The notes: a model not told the origin generated them from the sequence alone. Shown: positions 8,344 through 15,493, counted from the stretch's first letter. The stretch is 33,273 nucleotides of DNA from an uncultured Lachnotalea sp. (GCA_948470255.1 CAOKOS010000027.1:1-33273), one strand, 5' to 3'. Translations and numbers: made by a program.

Positions 8344-8395
8344 GGGATTTATGGAGAAGCGTTAAGGCCTGGGCCGGAAGGGAGGCAGAGAAACC

Positions 8396-9232
8396 ATGGC
8401 GGGACAGCTTTATATTTGCGCCACACCCATAGGAAATTTGGAGGATATTACGCTGAGGGTTTTGAGAACCCTGAAGGAAGTGGATTTGATTGCAGCAGAA
8501 GATACAAGAAATACCATTAAGCTTTTAAACCATTTTGGGATTAAGACGCCGATGACCAGTTACCATGAGCACAACAAGGTGGATAAAGCACGGTATCTGG
8601 TGGAACAGATGGAGGCGGGAGTGGCTGTGGCGCTGGTGACGGATGCAGGGACGCCGGCTATTTCCGACCCGGGAGAAGAACTGGTGCGCCGATGTTATGA
8701 GGCCGGGATTCCCCTGACTTCTCTTCCGGGGCCGGCAGCTTGTATAACGGCGCTGACTGTTTCCGGGCTTTCCACCAGGAGATTTTGCTTTGAAGCGTTT
8801 CTTCCGCCAGATAAAAAGGAGCGGAGGGAAATTTTGAAGGAATTGGAAAAGGAGACGCGGACGATGATTCTTTATGAAGCGCCCCATCGCCTTTCACGGA
8901 CCCTTAAGGAGCTTTATGAAGCATTGGGGGACAGGGAAGTTTCCATATGTAAAGAGTTGACAAAGACCTTTGAGCAGGTATTTCAGGCAACCCTTAAAGC
9001 GGCGGTGTCCCGTTTTGAAACGGAAGAGGCAAGGGGGGAGCAGGTGATTGTCATAGCGGGAAAGAGGCGGGAAGAGCTTAAGGCAGAAAAGGAGGAAAGC
9101 TGGATGCGGCTTTCCCTGCATGAACATATGGATTATTATCTGGCCCAGGGAGTAGAACGGAAAGAGGCCATGCGGATGGTGGCAAAAGACAGAGGGATTC
9201 CCAAACGGGAGGTATACCAGGGATTGTTGTAA
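8396..9232 (+). CDS. rsmI: 16S rRNA (cytidine1402-2'-O)-methyltransferase
   Basis: A 278-residue tetrapyrrole-methylase-fold enzyme that methylates the ribose of C1402 in 16S rRNA. Diagnostic blocks are YICATPIGNLEDITLR at the N-terminus, AAEDTRNT, TSYHEHN, LVTDAGTPAISDPG and LYEAPHR, all as in RsmI. Full length for the family. The 52-base gap before it carries a GGAGGCAGAG ribosome site. It closes the replication and RNA-modification block; 208 bases without a gene follow before the ferredoxin. Confidence 0.94.
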   Translation: MAGQLYICATPIGNLEDITLRVLRTLKEVDLIAAEDTRNTIKLLNHFGIKTPMTSYHEHNKVDKARYLVEQMEAGVAVALVTDAGTPAISDPGEELVRRCYEAGIPLTSLPGPAACITALTVSGLSTRRFCFEAFLPPDKKERREILKELEKETRTMILYEAPHRLSRTLKELYEALGDREVSICKELTKTFEQVFQATLKAAVSRFETEEARGEQVIVIAGKRREELKAEKEESWMRLSLHEHMDYYLAQGVERKEAMRMVAKDRGIPKREVYQGLL

Positions 9233-9355
9233 GAGGGTATTTCCCGAATTTCCATATTTTTTATTTTAGGGAGTATCGCTTTGGTTTTGGTTCCGAAGAA
9301 TAGGTTTTCTGCCTGCATAAATACAAAATGTGGAAATACAAGAAAGGTATTTCTA

Positions 9356-9385
9356 TTGTCAAAGATAGTCGTTATATGTTATACT
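9356..9385 (+). promoter_or_regulatory. sigma-A promoter for the ferredoxin gene
   Basis: TTGTCA at 9356-9361 and TATACT at 9380-9385 with an 18-base spacer. Transcription would begin about 50 bases before the ferredoxin start codon, so that gene is likely transcribed separately from the rsmI block. Confidence 0.6.
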
Positions 9386-9440
9386 TTATGAAATAAAACA
9401 AGACTATGTATAAGGGAAAATACGGTTAGGAGGAACAAAA

Positions 9441-9827
9441 ATGAAGAAGTTGACAATGAAAAAGGGCAGTGAATGTATGGCCTGCCTTGGCTGTGTATCG
9501 GCTTGCTCCGAAGCTTTTTATAAGGAGTTTGACCCGGACAAATCCTGTATTCGGATTGTGGAAAAGAACGGTGTAGTAAAACCGGCCATGTGCGTACAGT
9601 GCGGCAAGTGTGCCAGAACCTGTGAACATGGGGCCATCAAGCAGAATGCGAAGGGTACATACGTCATTGACAAGAAGCTTTGTGTAGGCTGCGGTAAATG
9701 TGTGGAGGCATGTCCTTTCGGCGTCATGGTAATGCCCGCCGGAGCAAAGAATCCCACCAAGTGCATTGCCTGCGGTATTTGTGCAAAGGCATGTCCCATG
9801 GATATTCTGGAAGTTGTGGAGAGTTGA
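9441..9827 (+). CDS. 4Fe-4S ferredoxin-type protein with four cluster motifs
   Basis: A 128-residue cytosolic electron carrier with four CxxCxxCxxxC motifs: CMACLGCVSAC (residues 12-22), CVQCGKCARTC, CVGCGKCVEAC and CIACGICAKAC, plus a lone Cys near residue 36. Only the last two motifs are followed by the usual Pro. This resembles the electron-transfer subunits of the HycB/HydN/DmsB type, yet no oxidoreductase partner lies beside it. AGGAGG precedes the ATG. It has its own promoter and is followed by a hairpin, so it looks like a single-gene unit. Partner and pathway are unknown. Confidence 0.88.
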   Translation: MKKLTMKKGSECMACLGCVSACSEAFYKEFDPDKSCIRIVEKNGVVKPAMCVQCGKCARTCEHGAIKQNAKGTYVIDKKLCVGCGKCVEACPFGVMVMPAGAKNPTKCIACGICAKACPMDILEVVES

Positions 9828-9836
9828 GAACCGTAA

Positions 9837-9865
9837 AGAGCCATCACCCGAAAGGTGATGGCTCT
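9837..9865. terminator. hairpin between convergent genes
   Basis: A perfect 12-bp inverted repeat, AGAGCCATCACC with GGTGATGGCTCT, around a CGAAA loop. It sits just after the ferredoxin stop and faces the convergent AroE-like gene. The T run is weak on both strands (TTG on plus, TTTA on minus), so termination is likely but not certain. Confidence 0.6.
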
Positions 9866-9930
9866 TGTGGCATAAAGACTGTGATACCAAATGGTGCAAA
9901 GGCTTATGCCGCCGTAGACGGTATCCTATT

Positions 9931-10785
9931 TTATAATCCAAATTCCTGTTTTAATGTTTCAGTCATCACGTCTACAGGAGCCTCTACGCCGGTCCAGAGG
10001 GTAAAGTTGAGGGCCCCCTGGTTCACTAACATCCCCAGGCCATTGATGGTATGCGCTCCCCGCCTGGCAGCCTCCTGAAGAAAAAGGGTATTGGGATCAT
10101 TAAACACCACATCACTGACTACCATTTTGCCGGTGACAGTATCATAGTCTACGTCCGGCTTACTGTTCACGTCAGGGTAGAGGCCGATACAGGTGGCGTT
10201 GATGAGGATATCTGTTCCCGGAGTAACTTTATAAGTGGAATCCCAGGGGACATATTCGGCAAGAGCGGGGGTTTTTTCTTTGATGAGGCTGACCAGGTCT
10301 TCACCCCGTTCCCGGTTCCGGTTGACAATGACCACCTTTTTTGCCCCGGCAAGGGCACATTCTACGCCGATGGCTTTGGCGGCGCCGCCGGCCCCCAGGA
10401 TGCTCACCTGTTTTCCTTCTACGGAGACGCCTTCATTTTTCAGGGAAATCAGGAACCCTTTACCGTCGGTATTCTCACCCCAAAGCCTGCCGTCCTTATT
10501 GACCACCATGTTGACGGCCCCGATGATGCTGGCGGCTTCCGACAGCTCGTCCAAATATTTTAATACATTGACTTTGTGGGGGATAGTCAGGTTGATTCCT
10601 TTCATTTGGAAGGCTTTCACGCCGTTCATGGCGGCTTCCAGGTCTTCTTTTTCCACTTTGACCGTAAGATAACGGAAATTCAGGTTTTTGGCGGCAAAGG
10701 CTGCTTCTTCCATGACGCCGGTGGGATTTTCGTCGATGGGATTTCCAAAAGCGCCTACCAGTTGTGCACGGTAATTTTTGCTCAT
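9931..10785 (-). CDS. shikimate dehydrogenase family protein (AroE-like)
   Basis: A 284-residue NADP-binding dehydrogenase of the AroE family. The catalytic lysine (K71 in GINLTIPHK) and aspartate (D107 in GENTDGKGF) are present, as are the dinucleotide loop LGAGGAAKA and the C-terminal GLGMLVNQGALNF. What is missing is the N-terminal SxSPxMHN substrate clamp: here the region reads NPIDENPTGVMEEAAF (residues 15-30), without the two serines that hold the shikimate carboxylate. It may therefore act on another cyclic hydroxy acid. AGGAGG precedes the ATG. No other aromatic-pathway genes are near. The fold is certain, the substrate is not. Confidence 0.8.
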   Translation of the reverse strand: MSKNYRAQLVGAFGNPIDENPTGVMEEAAFAAKNLNFRYLTVKVEKEDLEAAMNGVKAFQMKGINLTIPHKVNVLKYLDELSEAASIIGAVNMVVNKDGRLWGENTDGKGFLISLKNEGVSVEGKQVSILGAGGAAKAIGVECALAGAKKVVIVNRNRERGEDLVSLIKEKTPALAEYVPWDSTYKVTPGTDILINATCIGLYPDVNSKPDVDYDTVTGKMVVSDVVFNDPNTLFLQEAARRGAHTINGLGMLVNQGALNFTLWTGVEAPVDVMTETLKQEFGL

Positions 10786-10814
10786 GATTCATACCTCCTG
10801 GGCTTTATATTGTT

Positions 10815-11207
10815 TTAGAGTATCCAATTTGTTTCCAGTTCCGATTTTAATTGGGAGAACATTTGATAATAAGTCTGTTTTACCGAAGCGACGATATCCA
10901 GGGCAACGGCCTGGTTGTAAGCATGGGCGACATTGTTTCTGGCAGAAAGGGCGCCTAACCATAAAGTCTCGTCAGAAAACATCCCTGCCTGGTATGCCGC
11001 TTTTAAAACTTGTCTGGGGGAGCCGGTTTTTACTTCCGCGACGCCGTTCCATTCCAGTATTTCTTTCATGGCTTTCCACGCCTGCTCAAAACAAATTTCA
11101 TAAAGGGCCGTAAGACCAGTCAGGACAACATTGTCATATGGCTCGCTGTAGTCAAAGACAGCATGGAGGTTTTTTAATGCTGTACAAAAGTTGTCATATT
11201 TTTTCAT
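10815..11207 (-). CDS. HEPN-domain toxin-like protein (HI0074/HepT group)
   Basis: A 130-residue all-helical HEPN protein, annotated in many genomes as nucleotidyltransferase substrate-binding protein (HI0074 family). The RNase motif RX4HXY is intact: R90, H95 and Y97 in SARNNVAHAYN. In characterised HepT/MntA pairs this protein is an RNA-cutting toxin silenced by addition of AMP to the motif tyrosine. It overlaps the nucleotidyltransferase gene by 14 bases, with AAGGAAGGGA before its ATG, the usual antitoxin-first order. Whether this copy is toxic is not known. Confidence 0.85.
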   Translation of the reverse strand: MKKYDNFCTALKNLHAVFDYSEPYDNVVLTGLTALYEICFEQAWKAMKEILEWNGVAEVKTGSPRQVLKAAYQAGMFSDETLWLGALSARNNVAHAYNQAVALDIVASVKQTYYQMFSQLKSELETNWIL

Positions 11208-11490
11208 AGATTATAATCCCTTCCTTTTCAATGGATTCTCTCAGTTCTTTTTGTACAGATTTGTCCAGATTGACGATATCGAAAGATAATAATGTTGTGG
11301 TTTCTTCTTCTGCTTCCAGGGAAAAACGCACGATATCACCGCCTGTGGCGGCAAGGTCAATATCGCTGGTTTTCCGGTAGTCGCCCCTGGCCCTGGAGCC
11401 AAAGAGGATGAGTTTGTCGAGATTGTATTTTTGGGCCAGGACATGAAGCTCTTCCAACACTGTTTCCCGGATTCCCGTCTGAAGATCCAT
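11194..11490 (-). CDS. MNT-type nucleotidyltransferase, antitoxin-like
   Basis: A 98-residue minimal nucleotidyltransferase. The active-site signature GSX10DXD is exact: G31-S32, then ten residues, then D43-I44-D45, in FGSRARGDYRKTSDIDLA. In MntA-type antitoxins this site transfers AMP to the partner HEPN toxin. AGGAGGCGCAT precedes the ATG. The gene is first in a two-gene unit with the HEPN gene, which it overlaps. A promoter with an internal palindrome lies directly upstream. Confidence 0.87.
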   Translation of the reverse strand: MDLQTGIRETVLEELHVLAQKYNLDKLILFGSRARGDYRKTSDIDLAATGGDIVRFSLEAEEETTTLLSFDIVNLDKSVQKELRESIEKEGIIIYEKI

Positions 11491-11519
11491 ATGCGCCTCC
11501 TGTAATGAATACTGGTTTT

Positions 11520-11547
11520 AGTATACCACAAATTTCCTGTGGGACAA
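11520..11547 (-). promoter_or_regulatory. promoter of the HEPN/MNT pair with internal palindrome
   Basis: On the minus strand, TTGTCC (11547-11542) and TATACT (11525-11520) with a 16-base spacer. The spacer is almost filled by CCACA-N7-TGTGG (11526-11542), a palindrome placed where a repressor would block polymerase. Autoregulation by the pair is a guess. Confidence 0.5.
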
Positions 11548-11576
11548 ACAAAAGGTTCCACAAAAACAGCAGTTCA

Positions 11577-11585
11577 TGTTATAAT
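11577..11585 (+). promoter_or_regulatory. extended -10 promoter for the HAD phosphatase gene
   Basis: TG at 11577-11578, one base, then TATAAT at 11580-11585: an extended -10 element. The -35 region is poor (TTCCAC near 11556). It is divergent from the HEPN/MNT promoter. Confidence 0.5.
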
Positions 11586-11647
11586 AAATGGGCTGAAGGA
11601 GACAAGCTGTTTTAAAATAGTCCAGTTAAAGGGCAGGGGGTTTAAAA

Positions 11648-12451
11648 ATGGGTTCATACCGCGCTGTTTTTTGTGACATTGACGGAACGCTTCTCACAAG
11701 CGGCCACCGGTTTACACCGGCCACCGCAGAAAAGGTCAGGGAGATTTCCCGCAGGGGGATTCCCTTTGTGCTGACATCCAGCCGTATGCCGGCTGCCATC
11801 TATCCCATACAGGAGGCCATTGGTTTTCGCGGCCCCATAATCAGTTATGGGGGAGCCTTTGTGGAGGATGAGGATAGGAAGGTTCTTGAAAGCATCGGGT
11901 TTTCCAGGGCTCTGGCCCTGGAGCTTTGGAGGGAATTTCCACCGGAAACGGAGGAGTGCTGCTTTTGTGCTTATTCCGGGGATATCTGGACTGCTTCGGA
12001 TGCGGGTCATCCTCTGATCCGCAGGGAAGAAGAGATCACATCGGTGTATGCGGCCAGCGGATCCGTGGAGGAGTTGATTCCTGAGGAAGCGCCTGTCCAT
12101 AAACTCTGGGGGGTCGGCCCGCCAAAGTTTATGGATGAAATGGTTGCCCGGCTGCAAAAAAAATTCCCCCAGTGTATGATCTGTAAATCTGCGCCGCATT
12201 TGATGGAAATCATGGATGGGCGGGCGTCAAAGTCCCATGCGGTCCGCCTGCTGTGTGAAGCGTGGGGGATATCTCCGGCAGAAACAGTTTCTTTTGGGGA
12301 TAATTATAATGATATGGATATGCTGAAGGCCACGGGCTGGAGTGTTGCCATGGGAAATGCGCCGGATGAGGTAAAGGCCGCAGCGTCGGAAGTCACTGTG
12401 GATAATGACAGTGAAGGTCTTTTGCTGGCTTTGAACCGCCTGTTTCCATGA
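11648..12451 (+). CDS. Cof-type HAD-IIB phosphatase
   Basis: A 267-residue haloacid dehalogenase superfamily phosphatase of the Cof/IIB subfamily; such enzymes dephosphorylate sugar phosphates, FMN or other small phosphoesters. Motif I is DIDGTLL (D10 nucleophile, D12), motif II LTSSRMP, motif III lysine in ASKSHAV, and motif IV GDNYNDMDML. The central region is the C2 cap that sets substrate choice; it does not reveal the substrate. AGGGGG lies before the ATG. The IclR gene follows with little or no gap. Confidence 0.9.
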   Translation: MGSYRAVFCDIDGTLLTSGHRFTPATAEKVREISRRGIPFVLTSSRMPAAIYPIQEAIGFRGPIISYGGAFVEDEDRKVLESIGFSRALALELWREFPPETEECCFCAYSGDIWTASDAGHPLIRREEEITSVYAASGSVEELIPEEAPVHKLWGVGPPKFMDEMVARLQKKFPQCMICKSAPHLMEIMDGRASKSHAVRLLCEAWGISPAETVSFGDNYNDMDMLKATGWSVAMGNAPDEVKAAASEVTVDNDSEGLLLALNRLFP

Positions 12452-12480
12452 GAGGTTTTATCCGGCGGGAGGAAGAAAGA

Positions 12481-13248
12481 TTGAAAGATGAGATGGTGAT
12501 TGTCCCTGCGGTTATGCGGACCCTGAATATAATAGAAGCGCTTTTTTCAAGTTCTGGACCGAAATCTTTAAATGAGCTTTCAAAGGAGCTGGAGATACCT
12601 ACAGCTTCTTTATTCCGAATTATGAAAAACCTGGCGGGGAGAGAATATGTGACAGTCCTGGAAGGGCCTCCTGTCCGCTACACCATTGGCCGCAAGCCTT
12701 TTCAGCTGGTGACTGCCTACAGGAGCCGGACAGACAGGAAGCAGGCCATCAAGCCGGTGATGCAGGAATTGACAGCCAGGACCAATCAGACGGCCCAGTA
12801 TGCAGTTTTTCAGAACGGGCAGTTTATGTATACGGAGCAGGCGCTGTCTGCTGCGGAATTAAATGTCCTGGCTCAGCTCTATATGCCTTTAGAGATCAAT
12901 ACCAGCGCCGGGGCGAAAGTAATCCTTGCCAATCAAAGCATGGAAGCCAAGGAACAGTATTTATCCGGTATCCGGCTCCATAAGCGGACTGGCCGCACCA
13001 TTGATAATATGGAAGATTTAAAGAGGGAGCTGGAGCTTACGAAAAAGCGGGGCTATGGCATGGATGACGAAGAGTTTACGGCCGGTATCGGCTGTATGGC
13101 TGTCCCTGTGTTTGATGGAGAGGGGCAATGCACGGCGGCCATCGGTGTCACGGGATATATTGAGGAATACCGGAATCCTGAGAATTTCGAGCATATTAAA
13201 AAATGCCTGTTTGAAGCAGCCAGGGAGCTCCGGGAAAAACTGTATTGA
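12481..13248 (+). CDS. IclR family transcriptional regulator
   Basis: About 255 residues. The N-terminal winged helix (AVMRTLNIIEALFSS, then LNELSKELEIPTASLFRIMKNL) is a standard IclR DNA-binding domain; the C-terminal part, with INTSAGAKVILAN and GIGCMAVPVFDGEGQ, is the IclR effector-binding domain. I placed the start at TTG 12481 because GGGAGG lies 8 bases upstream and the N-terminus then has the usual length. An ATG at 12448 overlaps the phosphatase stop (ATGA) but has no ribosome site; ATG 12493 is also possible. The neighbouring HAD gene suggests control of a small-molecule pathway, but the effector is unknown. Confidence 0.88.
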   Translation: MKDEMVIVPAVMRTLNIIEALFSSSGPKSLNELSKELEIPTASLFRIMKNLAGREYVTVLEGPPVRYTIGRKPFQLVTAYRSRTDRKQAIKPVMQELTARTNQTAQYAVFQNGQFMYTEQALSAAELNVLAQLYMPLEINTSAGAKVILANQSMEAKEQYLSGIRLHKRTGRTIDNMEDLKRELELTKKRGYGMDDEEFTAGIGCMAVPVFDGEGQCTAAIGVTGYIEEYRNPENFEHIKKCLFEAARELREKLY

Positions 13249-13304
13249 AAATGGACTCAGCTCCAGAATGCTTTGAAAGCTTTCTGGAGCTGAGTCCATT
13301 TTCA
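13246..13304. terminator. bidirectional terminator covering both stop codons
   Basis: A perfect 23-bp inverted repeat, 13246-13268 against 13282-13304, with a 13-base centre that itself holds a GCTTT/AAAGC hairpin. Both arms end in AAAA/TTTT, suiting termination in both directions. The outermost three bases of each arm are the TGA stop codons of the convergent IclR and serpin genes. Confidence 0.85.
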
Positions 13305-14747
13305 GCCTGCAGGATTTTCACAGATACCGATGAAGACCAGTCCGCCGCCGGTTCCGGTGATTCCGTAAAGGAAAGGGCGGGTTAACCGCATATCGGCCCG
13401 GCCGGCCGGCTGCGCTGCGCCAGCATATTCGATGAGTGTGAAAGCGGACGCGTCCACGCCTTCTTCGTTGACGGCGATATGTGTGCCCTGGGTGATGCCG
13501 GAGAAAAAAACAGTGTCATCGGTAATTCCCGAAAAATCCGCGGTTTCTTCAAAAGCGGAGGTGATTCCCAGGGCTTTTAATGTGTCTCCCAGTTGAAGAT
13601 TTGAGGAAAAGTCAAACTTTGGAATTTGCCACACCACTTCGCCGCAGTAATCTTTGCCGCCTTCAAAAGTTTCCCGCATTTTTTCCGGCGTATCGACGAG
13701 GCTTCTGGGGGAAATCCCCTCATCTGGAAGGATAAAAACCATGGTACCGTTTTTTAAAGACAGGCTGGAGCGGGTATAGCCTTCGCCCACAGAGAAACCG
13801 TGGGAATCATAAGTCCGGTTCATAAAATCGCAGGTGACAGGGGAAGCGCCGGAAGGATAAAAGCTGTCGGGCTTTGTCTTAGCTTCATCAAACTGGTCAA
13901 GCCATTGATCATGGAAGCTGACCGTATTGACGAGGTTCAGGGCTGCTTCCCCGCCGGAAGGAAGGCGGGGGGAGAGGCTGCCGTCTGTCTGTTCTTCGAT
14001 CCAGGCGGACATGGCCTGCGCCGCTTCTTCCGTTCCAAGCTCCATGGAAAATATGGAAGAATAGAAATTTTCAGCGGCATTTTCCACAAAACTTTGTTTC
14101 CAGCCGACGGAAACATCCAGCCACAGGGAGTTGGAAATCCTTTGGGTGGAAATTTCATTTTCCGTGTAAGAGCGGCGATAATAATTGCCGCACTGTTCTT
14201 TGAGGGTTTCCGTATCCTGTACTCCCAGCAGGGAAAGAAGCTGATCTTTTGTTTCGCCTTCTGCACCTGTGGCGGCCATGGCCAGGGCATAATACAGGGA
14301 AACGGGGGAATAGTTGATATTTTCATTTCCACCGGCAAAAAGCGCGGAAGCCGTTTCATAAGAAAAGTTTGAGAGGCTGTCGGTGAAACTTTCCTCCACG
14401 GGGTTTTCCTCCCAGGTTTTCATGGTTGTATCCCGGTCGTCAAACTGCCGGGCCGGAGGCATGGACACCTCCATAAGGGGCCGGGCAGCTTCCAGCCGGG
14501 GATTTTCAACCGGAGATTTGGAAAGCCTTGCTCTGGAAAGCGAAAGGATTCCGGCGGCGGCCAGCAGCAGGCAGGCGGCAAAAGCCGGGGCATATCGGAG
14601 GATTTTCCCGGGGCTTTTCTCTGAACCGGGCAGAGGCCCGCCCTTCTTTTCCGCCTCCTCTATCATCTCGTCCGGCACATCAGTAATGGCATCCATGAGC
14701 TTTTTTTCTTTTTTCATTTGGTCTTTCATGGCCGGATTCTTTTTCAC
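13302..14747 (-). CDS. membrane-anchored serpin with anti-sigma-like N-terminus
   Basis: A 481-residue protein in three parts. Residues 1-50 are charged and predicted cytoplasmic, with KLMDAITDVPDEMIEEAE resembling the N-termini of membrane proteins encoded beside ECF sigma factors in Lachnospiraceae. Residues about 53-70 form one membrane helix. Residues about 115-481 are a full serpin (serine protease inhibitor) expected outside the cell: NINYSPVSLYYALAMAATGA, NTVSFHDQW, the hinge NEEGVDASAFT (427-437) and the closing RPFLYGI. The reactive loop centre is small residues, near A444. It starts with GTG, overlapping the sigma factor stop by four bases, after GGGAGGGG. The serpin fold is clear; the anti-sigma role is inference. 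Confidence 0.88.
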   Translation of the reverse strand: MKKNPAMKDQMKKEKKLMDAITDVPDEMIEEAEKKGGPLPGSEKSPGKILRYAPAFAACLLLAAAGILSLSRARLSKSPVENPRLEAARPLMEVSMPPARQFDDRDTTMKTWEENPVEESFTDSLSNFSYETASALFAGGNENINYSPVSLYYALAMAATGAEGETKDQLLSLLGVQDTETLKEQCGNYYRRSYTENEISTQRISNSLWLDVSVGWKQSFVENAAENFYSSIFSMELGTEEAAQAMSAWIEEQTDGSLSPRLPSGGEAALNLVNTVSFHDQWLDQFDEAKTKPDSFYPSGASPVTCDFMNRTYDSHGFSVGEGYTRSSLSLKNGTMVFILPDEGISPRSLVDTPEKMRETFEGGKDYCGEVVWQIPKFDFSSNLQLGDTLKALGITSAFEETADFSGITDDTVFFSGITQGTHIAVNEEGVDASAFTLIEYAGAAQPAGRADMRLTRPFLYGITGTGGGLVFIGICENPAG

Positions 14748-15301
14748 AGATAAATCCCCTCCCTTTCCAATGTATTTTTTAAGGACTTTCGCAGGCGGAA
14801 CATACGGCCTGCCAGTTTGTTTGGTTCCGTTTTAAAAATTTTTGCCAGGGTTTTTAAGTTGTCGCCGAACCAGTAACGGCGGAGAAATAAAAGCCGTTCT
14901 TCCTCTGAAAGGCTGTTAAGCCACCGGACGATGGTTTCAGTCAGGAATTTCCCGTCAATTTCGTCTTCCACAGTCTGGCCGGCGGGAATACAGTCAGATA
15001 ATTCTGAAAGAAGGACGGCTGCCTGTCCTCCCCGTTTTTTCGCGTGGGATTCGTAAAAACGGTTCAAAGAAAGATTGCGGGTAATCCGCCCCAGCCAGGC
15101 AAAGAGCTTGACAGGATGTTCCGGTGGAATGGTATTCCAGGCTTTTACATAAGTGTCGTTGACACATTCTTCGCTGTCTTCGCGGCTGGACAAAATATTA
15201 AAAGAAATCTGGCGCAGTGTTTTTCCGTATTTCAAATCACTGTTTTGGATGGCGGCTTCATCTCTGTCCCAGAAAAGCGCAATGATCTGACGGTCATTCA
15301 T
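14744..15301 (-). CDS. ECF-type sigma-70 family sigma factor
   Basis: A 185-residue sigma factor with only regions 2 and 4, as in the extracytoplasmic function group. Region 2 carries SREDSEECVNDTYVKAWN and WLGRITRNLSLNRFY; region 4 carries LSEEERLLFLRRYWFGDNLKTLAKIF and the recognition helix TEPNKLAGRMFRLRKSL. It would direct RNA polymerase to a small regulon, probably including its own operon. GAGGGGG precedes the ATG. The serpin gene overlaps its stop by four bases, so the two proteins are made together, as sigma/anti-sigma pairs are. No clear promoter was identified upstream. Confidence 0.9.
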   Translation of the reverse strand: MNDRQIIALFWDRDEAAIQNSDLKYGKTLRQISFNILSSREDSEECVNDTYVKAWNTIPPEHPVKLFAWLGRITRNLSLNRFYESHAKKRGGQAAVLLSELSDCIPAGQTVEDEIDGKFLTETIVRWLNSLSEEERLLFLRRYWFGDNLKTLAKIFKTEPNKLAGRMFRLRKSLKNTLEREGIYL

Positions 15302-15418
15302 ATATCATACCCCCTCTTACCTATATAGACAGGAATAAAAAGAAAATATTCGCGCAAAGTACATTTTTTGTCGTATAAATTGTAAAATAGCGAAAGAAAA
15401 TTTGCAATTAAAATCTGC

Positions 15419-15447
15419 TTGACAAGAAAAGAAGAAGCACATATACT
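15419..15447 (+). promoter_or_regulatory. strong sigma-A promoter of the fatty acid operon
   Basis: Consensus TTGACA at 15419-15424 and TATACT at 15442-15447 with the ideal 17-base spacer. Transcription should start near 15454. An imperfect inverted repeat, AATTGTAAA/TTTGCAATT (15378-15409), lies just upstream. This is the only obvious strong promoter before the run of genes to 25881. Confidence 0.85.
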
Positions 15448-15459
15448 ATAGAAAAATAA

Positions 15460-15472
15460 TTTGATATTCAAA
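15460..15472 (+). promoter_or_regulatory. FabT-like operator
   Basis: The palindrome TTTGA-TAT-TCAAA begins about six bases downstream of the predicted transcription start. It closely resembles the site recognised by FabT, the MarR-family repressor of fatty acid genes in lactic acid bacteria (from memory, TTTGA-N3-TCAAA). Its place between promoter and fabH fits repression. No MarR gene is in the window. Confidence 0.6.
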
Positions 15473-15493
15473 CAATAAGGAATTAAAAATATT

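Noticed and set aside
9233-9355. A terminator or small RNA after rsmI
   Set aside because: There are T-rich stretches but no clear stem; I see nothing I can support in this gap apart from the promoter further on.
15302-15418. A specific ECF promoter motif for autoregulation of the sigma gene
   Set aside because: No pair of boxes with convincing spacing was found. The region is A+T-rich and any match would be arbitrary.
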